A stretch of 64,000 nucleotides of DNA, from contig JBAOIG010000003.1 of the NCBI GenBank assembly GCA_037045155.1, forward strand, positions 1,178,001 through 1,242,000, written 5' to 3'. Origin of the DNA: Thermomicrobiales bacterium (GTDB lineage: Bacteria; Chloroflexota; Chloroflexia; Thermomicrobiales; CFX8). Under the pieces are notes generated by a model. It had not been told where the DNA came from, did no database searches, and saw nothing but the letters and a program-made list of their open reading frames with translations. This document shows positions 38,463 through 46,473 of this stretch, one piece after another. Position numbers and translations under genes: made by a program. Every line of letters begins with the position of its first letter. Position 1 is the first letter of the stretch.

Positions 38463-40583
38463 CTAGTTGAAGATGCGCAGCAGCCGGCGCACAGTGGCCG
38501 TGTCGATCGACTGGCCCGATAGCGCCGCGGTGCGTCGCGCCGCATCAGCCGACGCGACCAGCGGCACGCCGTAGCGCCACTGGTAGTAGTGCTGCCCGAC
38601 GTTGCCCATCTCGACCCGCCAGCCGGGGTCATTTGAGGGGGTATAGGTCAGGCAACGCCGCTCGAAGCACTGGATCAGAACGTCGGAGTAGATATCCTTG
38701 AGCTTCACCTGCGTCCAGTACGCCTCGGTAATCGGATACCCCGTGGCGTAGAACCACGGATCGAACAGCCGGCCTGTCTGGGGCCCATCCGGCGTGACGA
38801 TCACGCCGCTGCTGTTGAGATAGTCCCAGAATACACTGGCGACACGGTGACCGGTCGCGGTAACCAACTCACTTCCAACGACGCCGTACGCGCCGTAGGC
38901 AGCATCGGCGCTGGTCGTGCCATCTCGCGCGATGGTCGTCACGATCAGATCACCCTGGGCGACGGCCGGCCCGGCAAGGAGACCCTCGAACGACGCATAC
39001 GTCGGGCCTCGGTCGTCGTCCGGGTCGCCAGCAACGTTGACCTGGGCCGGAGAATGCGTCTCGAAGGCGGCATCGCCGATCTGCATCTGACCGGTGATCA
39101 ACTCCTTGACGAGCAGACCGTTCGTGACGTACCACGGGTTGGATCGGTCACCGAGCGGGTCGGTGATCTCCATCCTGCTCTTGTCGAAGTAGTAGACCAG
39201 TCGGCTGCCGTGCTGGGAATCGCTGTATGGCTCGATCTCCCAGGTTCTGGCGCGCTCGCCCCAGAGCCAGGTGCGCGACGACAGCCCGCTCGCCACCGCG
39301 CTGTCGCTGCGGGTCCAGGTCGCCTGAATCTGCCCGTGAACTGCCGCCCGCAGCGCAGCCCCGACGTCGAGGATTCCCGCGCCGGTGCCGGCCTGCCGGC
39401 CAGGGGCGCCACTATCGGCGGCGGTCGTGGTCAGAATCGTCCGGATATCCTCCGCCCCCGCGCCAGGATCGACCGCTTTGATCAAGGCGACGGCTCCGGA
39501 GACGATCGCAGCCGAGAACGATGTGCCCGACACAGGAGTGTTGTTCGAATAGAAAACATCGGCCCAGTAGTTGCCGTAGAGCGCGTCCCAACCGGGAGAG
39601 TAGATCGAGACACCCGGCGCAGCCAGATCGATCCGCGACACTCGCGAGGTGAACGAGGCCGGGTTGCCGGCTGCATTCACCGCGCCAACCGCGATCACCT
39701 CGTCGTAATTCGCGGGGTAGCTGATCGCGCTGACGCTGTTGCCGCCAGCCGCGACAACGACCACGCCGCGGTCACGCGCATATCGCATCGCGTCACGCTC
39801 GGCCTGAACGTACTCGTCCGACCCAAGGCTGAGATTGATGACATCTGCCCCGTGATCGACCGCCCAGTAGATGCCGGCGATCTCGTTGGCGACATCGATC
39901 TCGCCACCGTTGCTGACCACGCGGATCGGCATGATTCGGACATCCATCGCGACGCCGGCCGTGCCAATGCCGTTGTTCCCTTGCGCCGCGATGATCCCGG
40001 CAACGTGGGTGCCGTGCCCGCCGATATCCGCGGTGTTATCCGTCCCGTCAATCGCGTTGTAGCCAGGTGTCAGTCGCTCGATCAGATCGGGGTGGGTCGG
40101 GCTAACGCCACTATCGACAACTGCCACGACCACCGAATGAGCCCGGTTCGGATCGCCGATGTCGCCGGTCGTGATATCCCATCCCTGGGTCGCATTGATC
40201 TGGTCGAGCCAGCCCCTCTGCTTGCCAAGGTCCGGATCATTGGGCTCCCAGGCGAGGAAACGCTGCACATTTGGCGCGACCCCGGCCACGCGCGGGTCGC
40301 CGAGCAACGAGCGCTGGGCTTCCGCGGCCTTGCGGGGGCTATCGAACGTGGCCAGGATGACCGTTCCGGCCGGATCGAGGGACCGAACAGCGCGGGCATG
40401 TTGCACGGCGGATCTCGCGCCGGGTTCCCGAAGCTGAACAACGAGGCCGGACGATGGAAACATCTGGTCGGCCGCGAGCGCCGTAGGCGGGCTGGCAAAG
40501 GAGAAGAAGCCGCCAGTGACGAGGATGGCCACCAGCGCGAGCTGCAATCGCGGGAGAATGCCCGACGCGTGGCGTCGCACCAT
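38463..40583 (-). CDS. secreted subtilisin-like serine peptidase with C-terminal module M
   Basis: 706 residues. Signal peptide (LQLALVAILVTGGFFSFASP, ending around PTALAA), an inhibitor-like propeptide, then an S8 catalytic domain: Asp in VVDSGVSPTHPD, His in GGHGTHVAGI, and Ser in SGTSFSAAIVSG. The C-terminal ~250 residues (about 422-672) form a module shared with the proteins at 50744 and 53615: SRTWLWGE, DKSRMEITDP, WYVTNGLLVKELITGQMQIG, FYATGYPITEAYW, and QCFERRCLTYTPSN. A 34-residue tail follows. ATG 40583 behind TTGGAGCG. Probably an extracellular protease; role of the module unknown. Confidence 0.87.
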   Translation of the reverse strand: MVRRHASGILPRLQLALVAILVTGGFFSFASPPTALAADQMFPSSGLVVQLREPGARSAVQHARAVRSLDPAGTVILATFDSPRKAAEAQRSLLGDPRVAGVAPNVQRFLAWEPNDPDLGKQRGWLDQINATQGWDITTGDIGDPNRAHSVVVAVVDSGVSPTHPDLIERLTPGYNAIDGTDNTADIGGHGTHVAGIIAAQGNNGIGTAGVAMDVRIMPIRVVSNGGEIDVANEIAGIYWAVDHGADVINLSLGSDEYVQAERDAMRYARDRGVVVVAAGGNSVSAISYPANYDEVIAVGAVNAAGNPASFTSRVSRIDLAAPGVSIYSPGWDALYGNYWADVFYSNNTPVSGTSFSAAIVSGAVALIKAVDPGAGAEDIRTILTTTAADSGAPGRQAGTGAGILDVGAALRAAVHGQIQATWTRSDSAVASGLSSRTWLWGERARTWEIEPYSDSQHGSRLVYYFDKSRMEITDPLGDRSNPWYVTNGLLVKELITGQMQIGDAAFETHSPAQVNVAGDPDDDRGPTYASFEGLLAGPAVAQGDLIVTTIARDGTTSADAAYGAYGVVGSELVTATGHRVASVFWDYLNSSGVIVTPDGPQTGRLFDPWFYATGYPITEAYWTQVKLKDIYSDVLIQCFERRCLTYTPSNDPGWRVEMGNVGQHYYQWRYGVPLVASADAARRTAALSGQSIDTATVRRLLRIFN

Positions 40584-40691
40584 GAATCGCTCCAAGAAAA
40601 GCCGTACCAGCCTCCGCGGCCCACACCGCAACCCGGTGTCCGGGATCGCATGCGGTGAATGGTCAGATGTACCAGATCCCGTAGCCGGGCG

Positions 40692-41552
40692 CTAGCCGCG
40701 CCCGCCGTCGGCGATGCCGAGATGGCGCGCAGCCGACTTGTCCTCGTGGCCCCAGCACTGCTCGTCGTAGCAGCTCGTGATGACAGCACAAGCCTCGTCC
40801 GCAGAGTCGGTTACGATCAGTCGTCGCAAGTCTGCCGTCGCGATCTTGCCCTCCGCCAGCATCGTGTCGCGGATCCACTCCAGGAGACCGCCCCAGTAGG
40901 ACGACCCGAACATGACGACCGGGAAGTTGTGGATCTTCCCTGTCTGGATCAGCGTCAGCGACTCGAACAGCTCATCCATCGTGCCGAACCCACCGGGGAA
41001 GATGACGAACGCCTCAGCGTATTTGACGAACATCGTCTTGCGGACGAAGAAGTAGCGGAAGTTGATCGCGATCTCGACATACTCGTTCAACCCCTGTTCG
41101 AACGGCAGCTCGATATTGCAGCCGATCGACTGACCACCTGCCTCGACGGCGCCGCGATTGGCCGCCTCCATAATGCCCGGCCCGCCGCCGGTGATAATCG
41201 CAAACCCCTTCTCGGCCAGCAGCGCTGCCAACCGCCGCGCCTCCTGGTACATCGGGTCGTCCTCGCTCACGCGGGCGGACCCGAAGATCGTCACCGCCTT
41301 GCCGATCTCGGCGAGCGTGTCGAATCCGTGGACAAACTCACCCATGATCCTCAGCACCCGCCAGGGATCGGAATGAACGAATGCGTTTGCCTCAGGCGTA
41401 TGCGTCGCACGCTTGAGGAACAGCTCGTCCTCGGTCGCCCTGCCCTGCCGGGTTGATTGATTGAGCGAAGGGTTGGCTCGCATTCGCGAGGTTGGCGCCC
41501 ACGCCGGTGGAGCATCCGTGCCCTGCGGTTGCCGCTGTTCGCCATCGTCCAT
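40692..41552 (-). CDS. LOG family protein (lysine-decarboxylase-like, TIGR00730)
   Basis: 286 residues. The family motifs are clear: ITGGGPGIMEAANRGAVEAG (about 122-141) and FPGGFGTMDELFESL (about 185-199). LOG proteins are nucleotide 5'-monophosphate phosphoribohydrolases, often named cytokinin-activating; in bacteria they hydrolyse nucleoside monophosphates such as AMP. An N-terminal charged leader of about 70 residues precedes the fold. ATG 41552; a TTG at 41597 is possible. No obvious partner genes. Confidence 0.87.
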   Translation of the reverse strand: MDDGEQRQPQGTDAPPAWAPTSRMRANPSLNQSTRQGRATEDELFLKRATHTPEANAFVHSDPWRVLRIMGEFVHGFDTLAEIGKAVTIFGSARVSEDDPMYQEARRLAALLAEKGFAIITGGGPGIMEAANRGAVEAGGQSIGCNIELPFEQGLNEYVEIAINFRYFFVRKTMFVKYAEAFVIFPGGFGTMDELFESLTLIQTGKIHNFPVVMFGSSYWGGLLEWIRDTMLAEGKIATADLRRLIVTDSADEACAVITSCYDEQCWGHEDKSAARHLGIADGGRG

Positions 41553-41796
41553 ATGCTCACCCTGCCCTTCTGATGCGACTTCCGGCCTCTTGTCCAACTA
41601 GACATAAGGTTTACGTAGTGCCGCTGGCCACTACTCAGCCGGCCCTCCGCGTGGGATACTCCCATTTTGCCGGCCTGCCCGGGAATATGCTGCGTCGACG
41701 CGATGTTCGACACGGCAGCCGGAACGTTGCGCGAGGGGGCCACGTGCCGGTCGCCCCAATGGACATTGTGATGCAAGTTGAGGACGAGGAGCGTTG

Positions 41797-42996
41797 GTGA
41801 AGCTCTACGATACGCTGTCCGGCAAGAAGGTCGACTTCACGCCACTGGATGGTCACACCGTGCGGATGTATGTCTGCGGCGTGACTCCCTACGATACGAC
41901 TCATGTCGGTCATGCAATGACCTATCTGACATTCGATGTCCTGAACCGCTATTGTCAGTATCTCGGCTGGCGGGTGAAATACGTCCAGAACGTTACAGAC
42001 ATCGATGATGACATCCTCAAGCGCGCCAATCGCGACCGCGATCGCTGGGACACGCTTGGCGACCGCCACACGCGTCGCCTCGTCGAGGATCTATCGGCGT
42101 TGGGCGTCCTCTGGCCCAATCATTTCCCGAAGGCCAGCGAGGAGATCGAGCAGATTATCGAGCTGACCACTTCGCTGGTCGAACGCGGGTTCGCCTATCC
42201 GAGTGGCTCCAACGTCTACTTCCGCACCCGGGCCGACGAGGACTACGGCGCGCTGGGGAAATACACGCGCGAGCAGATGATTGCGTTGTCGGCCGAACGT
42301 GGCGCGAATCCGGACGACCCGAACAAGGAAGACCCGCTTGACTTCATTCTCTGGCAGGGCACTCAGCCCGGCGAGCCCGCCTGGGAGAGCCCGTGGGGGG
42401 CAGGCCGGCCCGGCTGGCATATCGAATGCTCGGCGATGGCCACGAGATACCTCGGTCCGCAGATCGACATCCACGGCGGCGGTAGCGACCTGATCTATCC
42501 GCACCACGAGAGCGAGATCGCCCAGTCGCAGCACGCCTGCGGCGCCGAGCCGTTCAGCCAGGTCTGGATGCATATCGGCATGGTCCGCTACCAGGGCGAG
42601 AAGATGAGCAAGTCGCTCGGCAATCTCGTGCTCGCGCGCGATGTTCTCCGCATCCACACGCCCGACGCCCTGCGACTGTACCTCCATTCGCATCACTACC
42701 GCGACTCTTGGAACTATCGCGACACCGGGCCGGCCGAGTTCGAAGGCGTCGCCAGCCTGTTGAAAGAAGCGGCCCGCCTCGATTCACGACACGGGTACGA
42801 CTTCGAGGCCGCCGGCTTCCGCGCTCGCTTCCTCGAAGCCCTTGATGATGATCTCGATACGCCCAAGGCGATCAATTGTCTCAAGGAGCTAGCCAGCGAG
42901 ATCATCACGCACACTGGCGAGGGGGACAACGTCCGTGGCGCTCAGGCGCAGCTGCGCGAGATGGCGGGCATCCTCGGCGTCCAGGGCGTTCGCTAA
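41797..42996 (+). CDS. cysteinyl-tRNA synthetase / MshC-like ligase
   Basis: About 399 residues, shorter than typical CysS (about 460) and close to MshC (about 412), the ligase that joins cysteine to glucosaminyl-inositol in mycothiol synthesis. HIGH-type motif in CGVTPYDTTHVGHAMTYLTF; the TPYD..H.GHA.TYL pattern is MshC-like, whereas CysS usually has PTVYD..HIGNAR. Zinc-site GWHIECSAMA and GGSDLIYPHHESEIAQS; KMSKS present in GEKMSKSLGN. GTG 41797 (or TTG 41794) behind GAGGACGAGGAG. A second CysS in the genome would favour MshC-type function; none is in this window. Confidence 0.8.
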   Translation: MKLYDTLSGKKVDFTPLDGHTVRMYVCGVTPYDTTHVGHAMTYLTFDVLNRYCQYLGWRVKYVQNVTDIDDDILKRANRDRDRWDTLGDRHTRRLVEDLSALGVLWPNHFPKASEEIEQIIELTTSLVERGFAYPSGSNVYFRTRADEDYGALGKYTREQMIALSAERGANPDDPNKEDPLDFILWQGTQPGEPAWESPWGAGRPGWHIECSAMATRYLGPQIDIHGGGSDLIYPHHESEIAQSQHACGAEPFSQVWMHIGMVRYQGEKMSKSLGNLVLARDVLRIHTPDALRLYLHSHHYRDSWNYRDTGPAEFEGVASLLKEAARLDSRHGYDFEAAGFRARFLEALDDDLDTPKAINCLKELASEIITHTGEGDNVRGAQAQLREMAGILGVQGVR

Positions 42997-43119
42997 CGTC
43001 GCCCGTCGCGGCGGCATGCCACGATCTCAGTGGTATGCCGCCGCGATGGTACGCTTGCCGGCGGTATTTGGCGCCGGCAGTCGGCGCGAGGCGCGAACGC
43101 TGCGCTGTGGAACGGGATC

Positions 43120-43725
43120 ATGGACACGAGCAGTCAGGTTGGCGCCGCACAGGTACATGGCGAGCGCAACACCTCGGCGATCCGCCGCTACAAGATCGCG
43201 ATTGCCATCGGGTTGGCGCTGGTTATCGCGTTCAGCTTCTTCAACGTCTATATGCAGGACCGGCGGCCGGGTCTGCCGAAAGAGATCGAGGGCGTCACGA
43301 AGTTCGACAACCTGCCGAACGGTGTCGTTGCCGGCCCGATCACCTATGACCACACCCCGCCGGCGGGTGGACTACACGATCAGTATGCGCAGCTCTGTGG
43401 CTACTATCGTGTCCCGGTTGAGGATCGCAACATCGTCGCCTCACTGGCTACCGGGGCGGTCTGGATTGCCTACCGACCGGACTTGTCGAACAAGGATTTC
43501 GAGGCGCTGAAGACCGCGTCCGACGGTGTGCTCGATGTGCTGATCACCCCGTATCCCGGTCTGGAATCGCCGGTCGTGCTCACTGCATGGGGTCGCCAGT
43601 TGGCAATTGACGACCCGCACGACGAACGGGTGAAGCTGTTTGTCTATGTCTACAAGAACCGCGAATGGGCGCCCGAGCGAGATAAGTCCTGCTCCATCGG
43701 GGTTGGCCTCCCGGCTCCGCAGTAA
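43120..43725 (+). CDS. DUF3105 family membrane-anchored protein
   Basis: 201 residues. One transmembrane helix (YKIAIAIGLALVIAFSFFNV, about 19-38), then an extracytoplasmic domain with VTKFDNLPNGVVAGPITYDH, PPAGGLHDQYAQLCGYY, VASLATGAVWIAYRP and VLTAWGRQLAIDDP, the conserved segments of DUF3105. Function unknown. ATG 43120 behind GGAACGGGATC. The following GT87 gene overlaps its 3' end by up to 86 bp in another frame, suggesting coupled expression. Confidence 0.82.
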   Translation: MDTSSQVGAAQVHGERNTSAIRRYKIAIAIGLALVIAFSFFNVYMQDRRPGLPKEIEGVTKFDNLPNGVVAGPITYDHTPPAGGLHDQYAQLCGYYRVPVEDRNIVASLATGAVWIAYRPDLSNKDFEALKTASDGVLDVLITPYPGLESPVVLTAWGRQLAIDDPHDERVKLFVYVYKNREWAPERDKSCSIGVGLPAPQ

Positions 43726-45001
43726 GCTGGACGACCCGCGTTGCGTCCCTCGCGCCATCGCCATCGCGCTCGGCGTCGTCTTCTTGTTGCAGATGGCGGG
43801 TCTCGCTATCCATGCCATGCCCGGCGACCTGGTTCTCTATTTCGATTACGCCAATCACATCAAGGATGGGCACGTCCCCTATCGCGACTTTCAGATGGAG
43901 TACCCGCCCCTGGCGCTCGCGCCGATTCTCCTCGCGTTCGTTCCGAGCCATATCGTCGGCGGGTTCTTCACAGGATTCGAGATTCTTTTCGCAATCGAGA
44001 GTTACCTTCTCGCTCTTGGCGCCGGGCTGATCGTCTGGTCCCTCATACAACGACTGCTGCCAGAGGAGTCGCTGCGGCAACATCAGCTCCGCCTTGGCGC
44101 CTACGTCGTCGCCTTCCCGCTGCTGGGGCAGTTGGCGATCACGCGGTTTGACCTCACCCCGACGTTTCTGACGCTTGCCGCGGTCGCCCTCTGGCTACGC
44201 CGCACTCCGCGCGCCGAGGCCGGCGCATGGCTCGTGCTGGCGCTCGCGGTCGGCGTCAAGCTCGTGCCGGTTATCGTTGCCCCGCTGCTGGCGCTCGATC
44301 TGCTATCCCGCCGCGGGATACGAGCCACGCTCCTCCAGGGGTTCGGGTTCACCGGGGTGCTGGCGCTCCTGATGTTGCCGGGATTCGCGCTCAGTCGATC
44401 CGGCTACGCGGCCGCCTACACCTACCAGATGGATCGGGGCATCCAGATGGAGTCGCTCTACGCCAATGCGTTGCTGTTGCTCAGCAAGATCGGCCGGGTC
44501 GAGATCGTCACCGCTCACGCATGGGGATCGTTCGAGTATGTCTCAACCTGGACTGCGCCCTTGCGGACAGTGTCCTCGCTCGTCCAGATTTCTCTCCTGA
44601 CCGCTGTCTACGCAGGGTTCGCATTCGTCCGATTCCGGACGCGTGATGATGACCGACACGACATCCGCCTGGTCACTGCTGTCACGCTCGTCCTGCTGAC
44701 GTTCGTCGCGACCGGCAAGGTGTTCTCGCCGCAATACCTCATCTGGCTGATGCCGTTCGTCGTGCTCCTGCCCGGCCGGCTCGGACGCCGAACGATCGCG
44801 CTGTTCCTGCTCACGCTCGTCGCCTCACAGCTCATCTTTCCCTGGTTCTATAGCCCGCTGCGCCATCAGGCAATCTGGGCTGCGCTCCTGCTGACGGCGC
44901 GCAATCTGATGATCATTGCGCTGCTGGGATTGGTTGTGACGATACTGGTTAGCCTGCGAAGTCCGCGCTCGGAAGCCGCACAATCCGTAGAGCAGGCCTA
45001 G
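43640..45001 (+). CDS. GT87/DUF2029-type polyprenyl-linked glycosyltransferase
   Basis: Up to 453 residues with about ten hydrophobic helices (AIALGVVFLLQMAGLAI, LVLALAVGVKLVPVIVAPLL, and others). DYANHIKDGHVPYRDFQMEY and PPLALAPILLAF form the conserved loop of DUF2029 mannosyltransferase-like proteins (GT-C fold). It likely transfers a sugar from a polyprenyl-phosphate donor outside the membrane. The start is uncertain: TTG 43640, ATG 43646 or TTG 43703; the last leaves a 23-bp overlap with the upstream gene and would begin just before the first membrane helix. Confidence 0.82.
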   Translation: MSMSTRTANGRPSEISPAPSGLASRLRSKLDDPRCVPRAIAIALGVVFLLQMAGLAIHAMPGDLVLYFDYANHIKDGHVPYRDFQMEYPPLALAPILLAFVPSHIVGGFFTGFEILFAIESYLLALGAGLIVWSLIQRLLPEESLRQHQLRLGAYVVAFPLLGQLAITRFDLTPTFLTLAAVALWLRRTPRAEAGAWLVLALAVGVKLVPVIVAPLLALDLLSRRGIRATLLQGFGFTGVLALLMLPGFALSRSGYAAAYTYQMDRGIQMESLYANALLLLSKIGRVEIVTAHAWGSFEYVSTWTAPLRTVSSLVQISLLTAVYAGFAFVRFRTRDDDRHDIRLVTAVTLVLLTFVATGKVFSPQYLIWLMPFVVLLPGRLGRRTIALFLLTLVASQLIFPWFYSPLRHQAIWAALLLTARNLMIIALLGLVVTILVSLRSPRSEAAQSVEQA

Positions 45002-45084
45002 GCAACGCGTCCGCCTGACAGGACTCGCTGGGCACGCTCTGGGTGACGTTCGAGAAAGATTCGATAGGATCCAATGGAGGGTAG

Positions 45085-46473
45085 ATGGCAGCGACCGTGC
45101 GCGAATTCCCGGGACAGCCAACGCCGGACCCCACCGCCGATGAGATATTAGCGGCGTGCCAGGAGGCCGACGTCAAGTTCGTCAACCTCCAGTTCACCGA
45201 CATCATGGGCGTTGTCAAGATGGTGACGATCCCGGTCGAGGTCTTTCCCGACGTGATTGCGAACGGTCAATGGTTCGACGGCTCGTCAATTGCCGGGTTT
45301 GCCCGGATTGCCGAGAGCGACATGTTTCTGATGCCGGATCTCTCGACCTTCGCCGTCATTCCGTGGGAGCGCGGCCGCAACACGACTGCCCGCGTTATTT
45401 GCTGGGTCCATCGGCCGGACGGAGAGCTCTTCCCCGGCGACCCACGCGCGGTTCTGTTACGGCAGGTCGAGCGTCTCGCCAATCTCGGGTTCGTCTATCA
45501 CACCGGCCCCGAGGTGGAGTTCTTCCTGTTCCGCACCAACGGTGACGCCGTCACCATTACTCCAGCCGACCGGGGCGGGTACTTCGATCTGTCGACTGAT
45601 CCCGCCGCCGAGGTGCGCAAGGATATGGTCCGCGCGCTTCAGGCAATGGGCATCGCTGTCGAGGCAACGCATCACGAGACCGCCATCGGCCAGCATGAGA
45701 TCGACTTCGAATACGCCGACGCGATGACCACCGCCGATCAGGCGATCACATTCAAGTTCACTCTCAAGGCGATTGCCCAACAGCACGGGCTACATGCGAC
45801 CTTCATGCCCAAGCCGATCGAGGGCGTTGCCGGGTCTGGAATGCACACCCATCAGTCTCTGGCCCGGCTTGAGGCAGGCAACGTCATCGGTGAGAATGTG
45901 TTTGTCGGCAAGGACGACCCGTATGGCCTGTCGCCACTGGCCCGCCAGTTTCTGGCCGGCCAGCTCGCCCATATCCGCGCGATGACCGCCGTGCTGAACC
46001 CGCTGGTGAATTCGTACCGGCGCCTCGTGCCGGGCTTTGAAGCGCCGGTCTACGTTTCCTGGGCTCGCCAGAATCGTTCCGCGCTGATCCGGGTGCCGAC
46101 CACCCGAGCGGGCGGGCAAAACGCGACAAGAATCGAGCTTCGCTGTCCCGACCCCGCCTGCAACCCGTATCTCGCCTACGCCGTCATGCTGGCGGCCGGC
46201 CTGGACGGGATCGAACGTGGTCTGGAGTTGCCCGAGCCAGTCGAGGAAAACCTGTACCTGTTCACCGATGACGAGCTTGCCCGCCGCAACGTCGGCACGT
46301 TGCCGGCCACTCTCGGCGAGGCCATCGCCGAGCTCGCCCACGACGATGTCGTCCAGGCCGCCCTCGGCCAGCACGTCTACGAACGTCTCTCCGAGGCGCA
46401 GACTCAGGAGTGGCGCGCGTTCTGCCAGCACGTCACCCACTGGGAACGCGAACGATACATGGAGATCTACTAG
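45085..46473 (+). CDS. glnA: glutamine synthetase family protein (type I)
   Basis: 462 residues. N-terminal beta-grasp (FVNLQFTDIMGVVKMVTIP, VIANGQWFDGSSIAGFARI) and a catalytic domain with TGPEVEFFLF, HHETAIGQHEIDFEY, and AGSGMHTHQSL (about 251-261), where the metal and ammonia-site residues lie; RRLVPGFEAPVYVSW and NATRIELRCPDPACNPYLAY follow. ATP-dependent amidation of glutamate. ATG 45085 behind GGAGGG. It is shorter at the C-terminus than the GlnA subject to adenylylation, so it may be a feedback-inhibited form or a glutamate-amine ligase. Confidence 0.9.
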   Translation: MAATVREFPGQPTPDPTADEILAACQEADVKFVNLQFTDIMGVVKMVTIPVEVFPDVIANGQWFDGSSIAGFARIAESDMFLMPDLSTFAVIPWERGRNTTARVICWVHRPDGELFPGDPRAVLLRQVERLANLGFVYHTGPEVEFFLFRTNGDAVTITPADRGGYFDLSTDPAAEVRKDMVRALQAMGIAVEATHHETAIGQHEIDFEYADAMTTADQAITFKFTLKAIAQQHGLHATFMPKPIEGVAGSGMHTHQSLARLEAGNVIGENVFVGKDDPYGLSPLARQFLAGQLAHIRAMTAVLNPLVNSYRRLVPGFEAPVYVSWARQNRSALIRVPTTRAGGQNATRIELRCPDPACNPYLAYAVMLAAGLDGIERGLELPEPVEENLYLFTDDELARRNVGTLPATLGEAIAELAHDDVVQAALGQHVYERLSEAQTQEWRAFCQHVTHWERERYMEIY

